50,000 nucleotides of DNA from Symbiodinium natans (lineage: Eukaryota; Sar; Dinophyceae; Suessiales; Symbiodiniaceae). The notes under the pieces are model-generated. The model was not told the DNA's origin, made no database searches, and saw nothing but the letters and a program-made list of their open reading frames with translations. Within the stretch, counting starts at the first letter, position 1. Each line of letters opens with the position of its first letter. Both the position numbers and the translations under genes were made by a program. Below are positions 10,651 to 20,713 of this stretch, one piece after another. The stretch lies in contig CAJNDS010002136.1 in the NCBI GenBank assembly GCA_905221605.1, positions 470,001-520,000 of the forward strand. Reading direction: 5' to 3'.

Positions 10651-10765
10651 GGGTTTGGGCGTTAGAGTAAGATTCAGGGCTGGAGGTTTACGGCTTAGGA
10701 TCTACATACAGCTCCGTCCAGAAAACCTAGGGTGGGGATGCTTGCTCTCAAGGAACACAAAACTA

Positions 10766-10842
10766 GGATGGCCCCTTGAACCCTCCGAAAAATATTCCTG
10801 AATATGATCCTCTTGAACCCAATAAGGTAAAATAGAATATGT
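10766..10842. repeat. Dispersed repeat D, copy 2
   Basis: Matches 1716-1792. A short TTTAGGG array follows at once (10844-10870). Confidence 0.8.
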
Positions 10843-10870
10843 CAGGGTTTAGGGTTTAGGGTTTGGTTAG

Positions 10871-12101
10871 GGTTCGGGGTATGGGGGGAACTAGAAGATA
10901 CTGGGGGTTCAGGGTTTACGCCATCAGTCAGACAAGCAATGTCCGCCGAGGTCTTCACTTCTTTCCATGGTTGGTGCCTCCGGCCAATCCAAGTTCACAA
11001 AAAGGAACTTTGGTTTCAAAAGCAGGGAGGCTCGCTGGGGAACAGCGCTTTGCTGAAAAACTGCTTTTGTTTTCCCGTGACTTCTTCTTGTTTCCACTCA
11101 AAAAACTTAGTTGTACCTATTCTCTTCGAAAACAGCTCATGTCCCAGCATCTCCTTATGGGGTGTACGGTTTGCCACCCAACAGGTCCTGTCAGGGTTCT
11201 GGGCTTTCAGGGCTTAGGGCTTGCGATTCAACATCTCCATTGGTATGGCTGGGGTTTGATTAAGTTTTCTTTTGGGTTTAAGGTTCTCCTTGTAGGGATA
11301 GGGCTTGCCACCCAATATAAGGATCCACAAAAGGGACCCTAATTTAGAGAACTACCCACATGGAGGAAGAAAGTGGACAAGGTTCAAATTGGGATTCTTT
11401 TCTATTCGGGGTGTAAACGGGATACCCCTATTTTGGGAAATGCTCAGATCCTGACCCTGGAAACACGGCCTCTATTGGCATAGTCCCCAACCAACGTGGC
11501 GATACCGATATCATCAGTCTTCGACTGGCTGGTCCTGGGAGCTTGGGGTTTAGGGTTTCGGGTGTAGACCGGCGTAGAAGACGACAGTGATAAGGCAGAG
11601 ACAGACAGCTGATCCTTGAGATCTTGATGAACTTGAACTTATGTGCTTACCATACGTCTGATGCTCTGCTTGGGGGCTCGAGTCGCAACAAACCCTGAAG
11701 GCCCAACCCCATTGATTCGGACTGCTCAGATCACTAATTTTCCAGGATTTATTTTCCACGCAGTAACAAAATCATCATATTACCGCATGTTGAAGCAAGG
11801 GTCCAGGCGAGGCTGCGCGAGCTCGTTACCCCTGCTGACTGCTTCCCCGCAGTGTGCATGCCCGAAGATACTGCTGCAAGTGTGTTATTCCAGGCGTTGT
11901 GCAAACGTGCCCACGCGGTTCATGGATATCGGAGAATAAAGGTGCACGGGGTTTAGCACCACCGCCGTGTGGAAGGCTTTGCTGAGCCCGGCGCACACTA
12001 AGCTCCGGCGCATCCTTGCCAACTGCCTGGCACATGGCTGGGAGGTCTCGGACAAGACCCCTCGCTTTTTAAAACCGTGGTCGCGACATGAGCAGAATCA
12101 T
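10871..12101. other. Unique 1.2-kb segment, no supported gene
   Basis: Frames are open on both strands (for example + strand 11967-12100, AKLRRILANC-like composition). None shows a domain. Confidence 0.4.
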
Positions 12102-12127
12102 ACCCTAAACCCTAAACCTAAACCCTA

Positions 12128-12211
12128 TTTGCATTGTGCCAGGAGCCACATCACTGCTTCTGCTGACTGCAACTGGCTGTTGGCTTCTTGCTGCAGCAGG
12201 TCGAAGGGATC
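12128..12211 (-). CDS. Candidate exon, minus strand
   Basis: A minus-strand frame reads DPFDLLQQEANSQLQSAEAV and VMWLLAQCK, then TAG at the array edge. Flanked by CCCTAAA on the left and TTTAGGG on the right. Confidence 0.3.
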
Positions 12212-12384
12212 GCGGTTTAGGGTTCAGGGTTCAGGGTTTAGGGTTTAGGGCTTAGGGTTTAGGCTTTGGGGTTTAGGGTTTAGGGTTTAGAGTTTAGGGT
12301 TTAGGGTTTAGGCTTTGGGGTTTGGGGTTAGGGTTTAGGGTTTAGGGCTTAGGGTTTAGGGTTTAAGGTTTAGGGTTTAGGGTC
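12212..12384 (+). repeat. TTTAGGG array
   Basis: About 24 units with TTTGGGG and CTTAGGG variants. Confidence 0.95.
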
Positions 12385-12571
12385 ACAAGTGCTCACGCCC
12401 GGCAGAGGACGCTTGGAAGTGCCTTAGTAAGGCGATGGTAATATTGGGGACTTTGCAGAAGACCTTGAAAAACCCTAAACCCTCTAAAGCCTCAAACCTA
12501 AAACCGACATAAATCCCTTCACAAGCCCCCAAGGGCTCCCCTGTTTTCAGTGGTCCACGAGATACCCCGTA

Positions 12572-12689
12572 AACCTAAACCCTAAACCCTAAACCCTAAA
12601 CCCTAAACCCTAAACCCTAAACCCTAAACCCTAAACCCTAAACCCTAAACCCTAAACCCTAAACCCTAAACCCTAAACCCTAAACCCTG
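12572..12689 (-). repeat. CCCTAAA array
   Basis: About 16 near-perfect units. Confidence 0.97.
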
Positions 12690-12766
12690 CCCCGGGCCGT
12701 GGCCGGGAGCGCTGGCTTCTTGATGGCGCTGCCACCTCAAGAGGCTGGGGCATGGGCGCCATGAGT
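12687..12766 (-). CDS. Candidate exon, minus strand
   Basis: GGTCTTAG acceptor and GGCAG|GGTTTAGG donor between inverted arrays. More than one minus-strand frame is open over about 80 bases. Confidence 0.25.
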
Positions 12767-12784
12767 CTAAGACCCATTTCGGGT

Positions 12785-12940
12785 CCAGGGTTTAGGGTTT
12801 AGGGTTGTTTAGGGTTTAGGGTTTAGGGTTTAGGGTTTAGGGTTTAGGGTTTAGGGTTTAGGGTTTAGGGTTTAGGGTTTAGGGTTCAGGGTTCAGGGTT
12901 TAGGGTTTAGGGTTTAGGGTTTAGGGTTTAGGGTTTAGGG
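12785..12940 (+). repeat. TTTAGGG array
   Basis: About 22 units; the right edge abuts element family B copy 2. Confidence 0.97.
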
Positions 12941-13050
12941 AGACCCCGGCGTCACCTAGGAAAAAGGGGTGCCCTTTTTAGCTTTGAAGGGCGGTTAGAA
13001 GGGAACCCACACACCAAAAAAAGGGGAATAAGGGCCTACTCTGGGTCCTA
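12941..13050. mobile_element. Element family B, copy 2
   Basis: Starts AGACCCCGGCGTCACCTAGG directly at a TTTAGGG array and ends GGGCCTACTCTGGGTCCTAG. Confidence 0.75.
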
Positions 13051-13542
13051 GGAGTTGACGGGTTCGGATGCCTTTCGACGTTAGGCCTTTTAAGGGCTCT
13101 TAGGGGCATTTTTTCTGCGTAGAGCTCAAGGATGTTAACGTGCCTTTTGGGATTTCAGTCGTCGGAGGATTAGGTGGCTCAAGGTTGCATGGTGGAATAG
13201 AGGCGTCGTGACTTTGGGCGTTGCTGATTTTGAGGAGCTTTGGGGGCTGTGAGGGGACCCTAAACCCTACACCCTAAATCCCCATCCTAAAGATCGTTCG
13301 GTGTACAGTAGTACCCGCAACTTGCTCACGCGATCTGCTCCAGAAGCCTTGCTGAGAGTATGCCTTGCATGGTCGGACTTGCATATTTTGGGGGGGATAT
13401 CTGGTGGTTCCTCTAATTGTGGCCTTTCTTGGGGTCCTTATGCGGCGGCCCCTCTTGTTTAGGTACCCAAAAATTACCACAGTTTGGAGAACTGACCATA
13501 TAGTGCAGGACTGCACGTGGGCTTGACAAACTCTCTACACGT
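13051..13542. other. Unique segment, no supported gene
   Basis: A CTTTCTTGGGGTCCTTAT block at 13423 also occurs near 7588. No convincing frame. Confidence 0.4.
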
Positions 13543-13618
13543 CGCCCTAAACCCTAAACCCTAAACCCTAAACCCTAAACCCTAAACCCTAAACCCTAAA
13601 CCCTAAACTCTAAACCCC
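13543..13618 (-). repeat. CCCTAAA array
   Basis: About ten units. Confidence 0.96.
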
Positions 13619-13685
13619 CTGCACCGGCACAGGTCCCGACTGGGCGGAGCCACTTCGACTGACGTGGGGGCCGCGGGTCGTGGCA

Positions 13686-13766
13686 GTAGGGTTTAGGGTT
13701 TAGGGTTTAGGGTTTAGGGTTTAGGGTTTAGGGTTTAGGGTTTAGGGTTTAGGGTTTAGGGTTTGG
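13686..13766 (+). repeat. TTTAGGG array
   Basis: About eleven units, 67 bases from the inverted array at 13618. Confidence 0.96.
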
Positions 13767-14704
13767 GGGCCTGGTGTCTATTGGGTTTGGGGTTTGGGCT
13801 TTTAGGCAAGCCATGAACAACCACATCTTCGATTCGGGTTTAGGGTCTGCGGCCTACCATGACCCTGGCTGGGGTTGGGAACTGGCCCATTTTGAAGGTT
13901 GCTGGCAGATGCACACCTGTACACCTGAGGGCTTTTCGGCTTTGGGATAGAGTGCTTGCAAGCGCTTTACTGCATAGAGCCTGCCCGTAGGTTCCTGAGC
14001 TTCGCGATTTGAATCAGGCGATCTTGTAGAAGCCAAACTACAACGGCCATCAGATGGCAAAACCTAGAGGCCACGACCTGACCTGGACATTTGATTGAAG
14101 GTATCGCTTTTGGGGTTAGGCATCGCTTTCTCAATGATAGATGATATTCGGGTGGTATCGCTTTTGGGGTTGGGTATCGCTTCCACAGCAAGTTGCTAAT
14201 GTCCCGCACAAAGCTACATAGAGAGGCGCGGGATTTAGCCAGTCGCTCATCTACTGAACGCCAGAAAACTGCTTACTTGGAGGTTCATGGTACTTAGTAG
14301 CCCAATTAGAACTGTCAGTGGACTGACCATATGGTACTGGAGCTCATCGATGGAGTTCGGGGGTGGGGCTCAGCTCAAGACTCAAGGCTCAACGTCTCAG
14401 GTACAAAAAAATCTGAGGGATGAAGATGAGGCTTTGGGGCGACATCCAAACGGCGCCTGGTCTCTTGACGCCTGCTTGCTGCCTCGAAGGTTCAGGGGAA
14501 GGGGGGGGGGGGGGGGGGAATGAGGTGGCCTGATGCATTCGGGGTGTTGGGCATAAGGCTCTCTGAGTTCAGTCTTTAGGCTATTGGGTTTAGGGCTTAG
14601 GGCTCTTAGGCTCAACTGTTATCCCAGGAAGCCATCTGGGACACAACAACGTGCATGCCAATTCCAAGATGTAGATTTCGAGGGTTTGGCGGCCTTTAGG
14701 GGAA
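13767..14704. other. Unique segment with a solo end of palindromic element A
   Basis: 14273-14313 (TACTTGGAGGTTCATGGTAC) is a single end of the element at 20831. A paired GGTATCGCTTTTGGGGTT repeat lies near 14100 and 14155. G-run at 14502-14518. Confidence 0.5.
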
Positions 14705-14816
14705 CTGGACCTGAGAGTAGCCTAGGAATAAACAGGGCGCCCTTTTTGGTTTAAAGGGGGTTCTGAGGAAACCTTAAACCCTAAAACAAGGGAATGGGGG
14801 CCTACTTCGGGGAATG
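14705..14816. mobile_element. Element family B, copy 3
   Basis: GACCTGAGAGTAGCCTAGG...GGGGGCCTACTTCGGGG aligns with the other copies. Confidence 0.7.
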
Positions 14817-15222
14817 GAGATCCAGCAGTCAGACACGCATGAGCTGGGGAGCTGAAGGGGTGCCATGGTCCCCCTAAGCTGGAGAGACTCTTGCAGTGAA
14901 TGGCATGTTCGAGCTGAAGAAGCTGGAAAGGCGTCTCATAATGTGTCCGAGCGTGTCATGATGTCTTCGACACTTAACAACACCAATCGCCGTGCTCTAA
15001 TCATAGGCCCGGCTCTTGAGACCACCAGTCACCGTTTTCTGGACTGCGAAGTGCCGAGCACAAGCGCCCAGCACAAGCGCCCAATACCGCAAAAGCGAAA
15101 TGTCCGGCATCGTCTAACCTTCAACCCTACTCCTTGCAAAGCCCCCAGCCCCAAACCTCACAACCTCTCCATGAACCCTATGCCCTCGTGAAGAGGCCTT
15201 GATGCCTTGCTGCCCTAATGTA
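14817..15222. other. Unique segment, no supported gene
   Basis: A + frame of 108 codons (14865-15191) lacks domain features and ends in a repeat-like Pro-rich tail. Confidence 0.35.
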
Positions 15223-15345
15223 AGTTTAGGGTTTAGGGTTTAGGATTTAGGGTTTGGGTTTAGGGTTTAGGGTTTGGGGTTTGGGGTTTGGGGTTTGGGG
15301 TTTGGGGTTTGGGGTTTAGGGTTCATGGTTTTTTGGGTTTAGGGT
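15223..15345 (+). repeat. TTTAGGG/TTTGGGG array
   Basis: About six TTTAGGG units then about eight TTTGGGG units. Confidence 0.94.
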
Positions 15346-15430
15346 CTTCGAAGGGCCCTGCTGAACTTCCGAGCACCAGCCGAGGCCCGAGCCCGACAGA
15401 CAAGGGCTTCACGCCGGGCTGGCAGAGTTG

Positions 15431-15560
15431 TAGGGCTTAGGGCTTAGGACTTAGGCCTTAGGGCTTAGGCCTTAGGGTTTAGGGTTTAGGGTTCAGGGTT
15501 CAGGGTTTTCGGGTTTTAGGGTTTTTAGGGGTTAAGGTTTACGGCCGTTTAGGGTTTTAG
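15431..15560 (+). repeat. Degenerate TTTAGGG array
   Basis: CTTAGGG and CCTTAGGG variants dominate the first half. Confidence 0.85.
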
Positions 15561-16184
15561 GTTTAGGAGCTGAGGGTACGAGGGTTCGGCTGGAAGATTG
15601 AAGGGGAGTGGGTTGGAGTTTTGTTGGGAGTTTGTGTGTGTGGGAGGGAGGATTGGGCGAGGAAGGCACCTGCGAATTTGAGGAGTTGAGGAGTCGAGGT
15701 GAAGTTTCGTGCCGACATGGGGTTGGAACACAGCCCCCTCAGCGTGTACTCAGGAGACCTGACCTGCAGGTTTCTCGTCCTAGAGGCTTGGTTTAGGACC
15801 TAAACTCCTCAGATTCAAAAACCCTGACAACCCGAAACCCGTCAGCTTCAAGCAAGCGAGCCGGCAACGCTCCCGCCGGCCTTACGCCTGTGGACAGCTT
15901 TGTGGTCAGGTTCTCAGAACAAAGCAGGATGTGGTGCGACTGTAAGCACCTAAAAACGAACTTAGGGTGTTGGGGGACCTAACTACGCGGGGCTGTGCAC
16001 ACTTGATTTATCTTGCGGCAGTTTTTAGATCACATGGGAGGTGCACAGCTCTCAGGAAATTCTAGCGCGTTTTCGCAAGTCTCAAGCTCAGAGCAGCTTA
16101 GTCTTACTGCTCCAATAACCAAGGGGAAAGGCTAAAGTTGAATCATTGAAAATTCCTAAAGTTCAACTCTTGGCTAAGTAAGTG
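15561..16184. other. Unique segment, no supported gene
   Basis: Includes a Pro/Asn-rich minus frame with no domain. Probably intron interior. Confidence 0.35.
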
Positions 16185-16288
16185 ACCCTAAACCGTAAAC
16201 CCTAAACCCTAAACCCTAAACCCTAAACCCTAAACCCTAAACCCTAAACCCTAAACCCTAAACCCTAAACCTAAACCCTAAACCCTGG
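16185..16288 (-). repeat. CCCTAAA array
   Basis: About 14 units. Confidence 0.96.
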
Positions 16289-16375
16289 GGATTCAAGTTT
16301 GGAGTTGCGGCTCGACTGTTTCAGATCCTCCTTCGGGCAGCCCAGGGATCTTTCAGGGGGGATGGCGGGAGAGCT
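16285..16375 (-). CDS. Candidate exon, minus strand
   Basis: GGCACAG acceptor and CCCCAG|GGTTTAGG donor, with telomere-type arrays on both sides. Open in one frame (contains PPERSLGCPKEDLKQSSRN). Confidence 0.3.
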
Positions 16376-16382
16376 CTGTGCC

Positions 16383-16482
16383 GTTTAGGGTTTAGGGTTT
16401 AGGGTTTAGGGTTTAGGGTTTAGGGTTTAGGGTTTAGGGTTTAGGGTTTAGGGCTTAGGGTTTAGGGTTCAGGGTTTAGGGC
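16383..16482 (+). repeat. TTTAGGG array
   Basis: About 14 units, 94 bases from the inverted array. Confidence 0.96.
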
Positions 16483-16979
16483 TCAAACGCGAAACTCGGA
16501 GCCCTGAATCCCAAACTCTAAGCCCTAAACTCTGCAACCCGCACCCTCTGCGGGGCTGGCCCTGCAGTACCTAGATGATACCGCCTTGGGCGCAGGGTTT
16601 TGTGTTTTGGGGAGGAGCCGGCGCCTAGGACGCAGCCCCAGGAAAAACCTGAAGCAGCCTCAAACAGCCTGAAACAGCCGAAAAAAGCAAGCTTCGTGTT
16701 GATCAAGCCCCGAGCTCGCACCAGAGCCTCAACATTCTCTTCATCCTCCTCCCAATGCCCCCTGAAGCGTTGAGATTCTAGGCCCCCAGCCCTATGTCAC
16801 TCCAAAGCTCCCAAACGCGCCCAAAGGATGCTTCTTTTCTTGGCGCGTCTGGAGTCTCGAGGGGTGGGGGCCCCAAAGCGAGCAGTCGAAGCAAGCGGAG
16901 TCCCTCACGAAAAGGAACCCATCAACGCTGGGGCCGGGTTTGGGGGCATATGGGGGTTAGACATATTTTGAGTGTGGGG
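16483..16979. other. Unique segment, no supported gene
   Basis: Open frames on both strands; no domain. Confidence 0.35.
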
Positions 16980-17120
16980 CCCCTAAACCCTAAACCCTAA
17001 ACCGTAAACCCTAAACCGTAAACCCTAAACCCTAAACCCTAAACCCTAAACCCTAAACCCTAAACCCTAAACCCTAAACCCTAAACCCTAAACCCTAAAC
17101 CCTAAACCCAAACCCTGAAC
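16980..17120 (-). repeat. CCCTAAA array
   Basis: About 19 units with two CCGTAAA variants. Confidence 0.96.
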
Positions 17121-17696
17121 CTTCGGGCCCAAGAGAGCAACAACGATGAAAACAACACGCATAGAAATAGTCTCAATAACAGTGGTAGAAAGAAGGATAC
17201 ACATAACGGCAGCAATGAACGCCATTTCGGCATACTCAGGTAGGAATACGAAGGCTAAGTGCAATAAACCATAATCGCAATTCCCGTACTAGTAGGAATG
17301 AGCGCAATGGGCGTATCAAGCATAAGATGCTAATAACCGTGATAAGAGGAACAGGAATGGGAACCGCAACAGCAGCAACAGCAACATCATTAACAACATA
17401 CATGTCAGCACGAATACTAATCAACGAACATTTTAATAACAATGACGAGAATGATGATAATAAGCACAACAATGATTATACTGATGCTGCCGAATTCATA
17501 ACAATATTAAGATACTGAATCATCATGACCGTCATCACGACAGGTAGTCGCAGTAGGTTACCATAGGGGCCTTAAGCCGACAGGGGGGAAGTTATCGTAT
17601 ATTTACGACAAAGGGATCATAGGAGAATACTATTAGTAATTCTTCCGACCCCTATATTCGTCTGCCTGGCCTAAAACCTCATCGCACCACCTTCAC
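17121..17696. other. A-rich low-complexity segment
   Basis: Rich in AAC, AAT and GATGATAA runs, unlike its neighbours. The GTAATTCTTCCGACCCCTAT block (17636) is shared with 9589. No gene. Confidence 0.5.
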
Positions 17697-17748
17697 CAAT
17701 CCGTGCGCAAGGTCTCCAGCTGAGCGGGCGAGTCTGTGGCGACATGTT
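17697..17748 (-). CDS. Candidate exon, minus strand
   Basis: A 52-base open segment after CCCAG, ending GATTG|GTGAAGG, a donor-like site. Reading frame not fixed. Confidence 0.3.
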
Positions 17749-17749
17749 C

Positions 17750-17850
17750 TGGGTTTAGGGTTTAGGGCTTAGGGTTTAGGGTTTAGGGTTTAGGGTTTAG
17801 GGTTTAGGGTTTAGGGTTTCGGGTTTAGGGTTTAGGGTTTAGGGTTTAGG
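17750..17850 (+). repeat. TTTAGGG array
   Basis: About 14 units. On the minus strand it forms nearly the whole of a GT...CAG segment between two candidate exons. Confidence 0.95.
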
Positions 17851-17855
17851 GCTAC

Positions 17856-17993
17856 AGGGTCTAGGTCTCCGGGGTTCGGGTTCTGGGTTTTGGAAAATCC
17901 CAGGAGCTCCCCCCAGCTGGACGCATCTGCAGCAGAGGTGAAGCTGCTCTTGCTACGCTGCCGGCGGATACGGAGGCACCCAGGAGGAGAAAG
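17856..17993 (-). CDS. Candidate exon, minus strand
   Basis: Acceptor GGCAG, donor CCCT|GTAGCC; 46 complete codons, including RSKSSFTSAADASSWGELLG. The following 107-base segment (17749-17855) is almost only CCCTAAA repeat on the coding strand, opened by GT and closed by CCCAG. Confidence 0.4.
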
Positions 17994-18002
17994 CTGCCGT
18001 GA

Positions 18003-18366
18003 TGGGGTGTAGGGTTTAGGGTTTAGGGTTTAGGGTTTAGGGTTTAGGGTTTAGGGTTTAGGGTTTAGGGTTTAGGGTTTAGGGTTTAGGGTTTAGGGTT
18101 TAGGGTTTAGGGTTTAGGGTTTAGGGTTTAGGGTTTAGGGTTTAGGGTTTAGGGTTTAGGGTTTAGGGTTTAGGGTTTAGGGTTTAGGGTTTAGGGTTTA
18201 GGGTTTAGGGTTTAGGGTTTAGGGTTTAGGGTTTAGGGTTTAGGGTTTAGGGTTTAGGGTTTAGGGTTTAGGGGTTTAGGGGTTTGGGGTTTAGGGTTTA
18301 GGGTTTAGGGTTTAGGGTTTAGGGTTTCGGGGTTAGGGTTTAGGGTTTAGGGTTTAGGGTTTAGGC
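18003..18366 (+). repeat. Longest TTTAGGG array in the window
   Basis: About 50 near-perfect units. Confidence 0.99.
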
Positions 18367-18374
18367 TTTAGTAT

Positions 18375-18465
18375 TAGACCCAAGAGTAACCTAGGAATGA
18401 AGAAGGGTGCCCTTCTAAGGGCCTAACACCTTTAAAGTAAAAGGGAATAAGGGCCCATAGTCTAG
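18375..18465. mobile_element. Element family B, copy 4
   Basis: Starts TTAGACCCAAGAGTAACC next to the longest array and ends GGGCCCATAGTCTAGA. Confidence 0.7.
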
Positions 18466-18576
18466 AATATACTCATGAGCTTCCAGTCTGTTCGGTGATC
18501 AGGCGTGGTACCCACGGCAGCTGTGTGCTGGCGGAAGCACCGACGCCGTTGACGAAGCGAAGGCTCTGATCGATCA

Positions 18577-18656
18577 TCGACCCCAAACCCTAAACCCTAA
18601 GCCCTAACTCTAACCCCTATGCCCTAAACCCAAAACCCTAAACCCCAAACCCAAAC
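18577..18656 (-). repeat. Degenerate CCCTAAA array
   Basis: About eleven imperfect units. Confidence 0.88.
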
Positions 18657-18717
18657 CGTCGACTCTATCCTTGGACCCTGAAACTAGAAGCCGGGATGCA
18701 AAAACAATCTCCACAAA
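18657..18717 (-). CDS. Candidate exon, minus strand
   Basis: Acceptor TTCCAG, then FVEIVFASRLLVSGSKDRV, then repeat-like GTTTGG donors. In phase with the exon ending at 18902. Confidence 0.4.
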
Positions 18718-18785
18718 CTGGAACACCCTAAATGCTCACGGCCAAAGTAAGAGCTTTGACAAGATTTTCTGAACAAGAACGCGAG

Positions 18786-18901
18786 AACCCTAAACAGTAA
18801 ACCCTGAACCCGGAACCCCAAACCCTAAACCCTCAAGCCCTAATCCTGAACCCTAAACCCTGAACCCCAAAACCCTAAACCCTAAACCCTAAACCCTAAA
18901 C
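18786..18901 (-). repeat. Degenerate CCCTAAA array
   Basis: About 15 units; the right edge is the donor side of the candidate exon at 18902. Confidence 0.9.
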
Positions 18902-18982
18902 CCTTTGAAAGCTTGAGACCGCCGGCAGCCGTAGCTTGATAAAGCGACCAAGGAGTTGCCCAGAAGTCCAGACAACTTCCTC
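18902..18982 (-). CDS. Candidate exon, minus strand
   Basis: Acceptor TTTAAG, donor AAAGG|GTTTAG; 27 complete codons containing EEVVWTSGQLLGRFIKLRLP. It joins the next candidate (18717) in phase 0 through a 184-base GT-AG intron that begins as a TTTAGGG array on the coding strand. Confidence 0.45.
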
Positions 18983-19015
18983 CTTAAACCTAAACCCCAA
19001 AATTTGCTGACTGCC

Positions 19016-19212
19016 GGGGTTTGGGGTTTGGGGTTTGGGGTTTGGGGTTTGGGGTTTGGGGTTTGGGGTTTGGGGTTTGGGGTTTGGGGTTTGGGGTTTG
19101 GAGTTTGGGGTTTGGGGGTTTGGGGTTTGGGGTTTGGGGTTTGGGGGTTTGGGGTTTGGGGGTTTGGGGGTTTGGGGGTTTGGGGTTTGGGGTTTAGGGT
19201 TTAGGGTTTCGG
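19016..19212 (+). repeat. TTTGGGG variant array
   Basis: About 27 units, almost all TTTGGGG or TTTGGGGG, ending in TTTAGGG. A Tetrahymena-like variant amplified locally. Confidence 0.97.
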
Positions 19213-20028
19213 GTTAATGTTGCACTGGCTTTGGTAGGTAGCCTCCCCCCCCCCCCAACAAATTTGGACCCTCTGTAAACGCCATGGCACGGCGATGCCC
19301 CGAAACAAATTGGGGGGGGAGGGGGACCGCCTTCACGGCCTCAAGCATTTAGGACCTTAAGGCCTGAAGCTTTCCAGCCTTTAAGATTCCTGGAGCCCAA
19401 GGCCGTCAGGGCCTCACGCCTTACTGCGTAAGACCCCAAACACAAACCCTTTTTTAAGAAACAATCACCCGGAAAGAACTGTGTATTGTAGAGGGTGACG
19501 CAACAAGTTTACTAAAATGCGTCAGGCTGGCCCGTGGACCTATCACAAAACTTGTTTGCGGCCTTGTTTCAAAATGAAACTCCATAAGGCTTTACATGGA
19601 ACTGGCCGGGCTTAGCTTTCTGGATTCTCCGGGATCCGGGAAAAAAACTTGTGATAATAGCGGGTACCTGCAACAACCTCGGCTCGCAGAATAAACTGTC
19701 GAAACTTGTGATTATAGACCCTTGATAAACTAAAGCCATGCTTGGAGGCCCTTAAACCTGGGGGAGACAGAGGTCGCGGAGGTGGCACCCTTTACGACTT
19801 GAGGGCGCTTAGAGGGGTCTTTTGTTCTCAGAGGCAGAATACCCTAACCCAAAAATGGTTAACCTTCTATTTGTCATAGGATTCTATATGCCCAAACAAG
19901 GTTGAAGGTTAATTAACTACCCAGCCTCTAAGTGTTGCTGCTGAAGTTCCTGAGCAAGCCCCTCGGATGCAGCCAGCGGGTCATTCACGGAGGGCCAGCG
20001 TTGGCTGGCGCTCACCTTGGAGAAAGAA
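19213..20028. other. Unique segment, no supported gene
   Basis: No long frame. Lies between a G-type array and a C-type array; in the exon model it is intron interior. Confidence 0.45.
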
Positions 20029-20091
20029 CCTAAACCCTAAACCCTAAACCCTAAACCCTAAACCCTAAACCCTAAACCCTAAACCCTAAAC
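20029..20091 (-). repeat. CCCTAAA array
   Basis: About nine units. Confidence 0.96.
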
Positions 20092-20188
20092 CCTCAGCTC
20101 ATCGGGGGGCGGGGGGGAGGAATGCCGGGAACGACTTCAAGGGCCCTTGAGAGTGCTGCGAGGGTGCTCCGAGGGAGCTCTTGTCTCC
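20092..20188 (-). CDS. Candidate host exon, possibly terminal
   Basis: Follows a second short repeat intron (20189-20301) ending TTTAG. In the phase set by the previous exon it reads QELPRSTLAALSRALEVVPG and then a Pro run and TGA (20096-20094) just before the next array. Either the gene ends here, or the G-homopolymer at 20105-20117 is miscounted and the frame continues to GAGG|GTTTAG. Confidence 0.45.
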
Positions 20189-20269
20189 CTAAACCCTAAA
20201 CCCTAAACCCTAAACCCTAAACCCTAAACCCCAAACCCCAAACCCCAAACCCCAAACCCTAAACTCTTT
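20189..20269 (-). repeat. CCCTAAA/CCCCAAA array
   Basis: About eleven units; most of the short intron before the exon at 20188. Confidence 0.95.
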
Positions 20270-20301
20270 CTTCTTTCTTCAAAGAGTTTGTCAGGGTTCA
20301 C

Positions 20302-20383
20302 AGGTGTTGACGTCTTCGGCAGCCTCAGAAGGACTGCATAGCGTTTCTGCACTCTGTCCGGCCCGGAGCATGCGGAGAAAGCC
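20302..20383 (-). CDS. Candidate host exon following a purely telomere-repeat intron
   Basis: The preceding intron (20384-20487, 104 bases) is entirely TTTAGGG-type repeat on the coding strand. It starts GTTTAGG and ends TTTAG. This exon starts GGCTTTCTC in phase 0 and contains FLRMLRAGQSAETLCSPSEA. It ends ACCT|GTGAAC after 27 codons plus one base. Confidence 0.5.
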
Positions 20384-20487
20384 CTAAACCCTAAACCCTA
20401 AACCCCAAGCCCCAAACCCTAAACCCTAAACCCTAACCCCAAACCCTAAACCCCAAACCCTAAACCCTCAACCCCTAAACCCTAAAC
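20384..20487 (-). repeat. CCCTAAA array that forms a whole candidate intron
   Basis: All 104 bases are repeat; on the minus strand it starts GTTTAGG and ends TTTAG. Confidence 0.93.
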
Positions 20488-20572
20488 CCTCAACCCCAAG
20501 CCCGAGGGCACACCGTGAGCGAGCGACTTGCAGCACTCGAGGTAGCAGATGACGCAGGACTCGGCACGGGAG
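20488..20572 (-). CDS. Candidate host exon with CxxC...CC cluster
   Basis: Acceptor CTGAG, donor TTGAGG|GTTTAGG. After completing the split codon left by the previous exon, the 85 bases give exactly 28 codons (phase 0 at the end). ESCVICYLECCKSLAHG resembles the start of a RING-type zinc-binding segment, but the rest of such a domain is not seen. Confidence 0.5.
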
Positions 20573-20690
20573 CTCAGGGTTTAGGGTTTTGGGTTTAGGG
20601 CTTAGGGTTTAGGGTTTAGGGTTTAGGGCTTAGGGTTTAGGGTTTAGGGTTTAGGGCTTAGGGTTTAGGGTTTAGGGTCTCGGGTTCAGA
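20573..20690 (+). repeat. TTTAGGG array
   Basis: About 16 units with CTTAGGG variants. Confidence 0.95.
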
Positions 20691-20713
20691 GAGTACTTGG
20701 AGGTTCATGGTAC

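Noticed and set aside
18956-19217. VWGLGF-type repeat proteins
   Set aside because: Translation of a TTTGGGG array.
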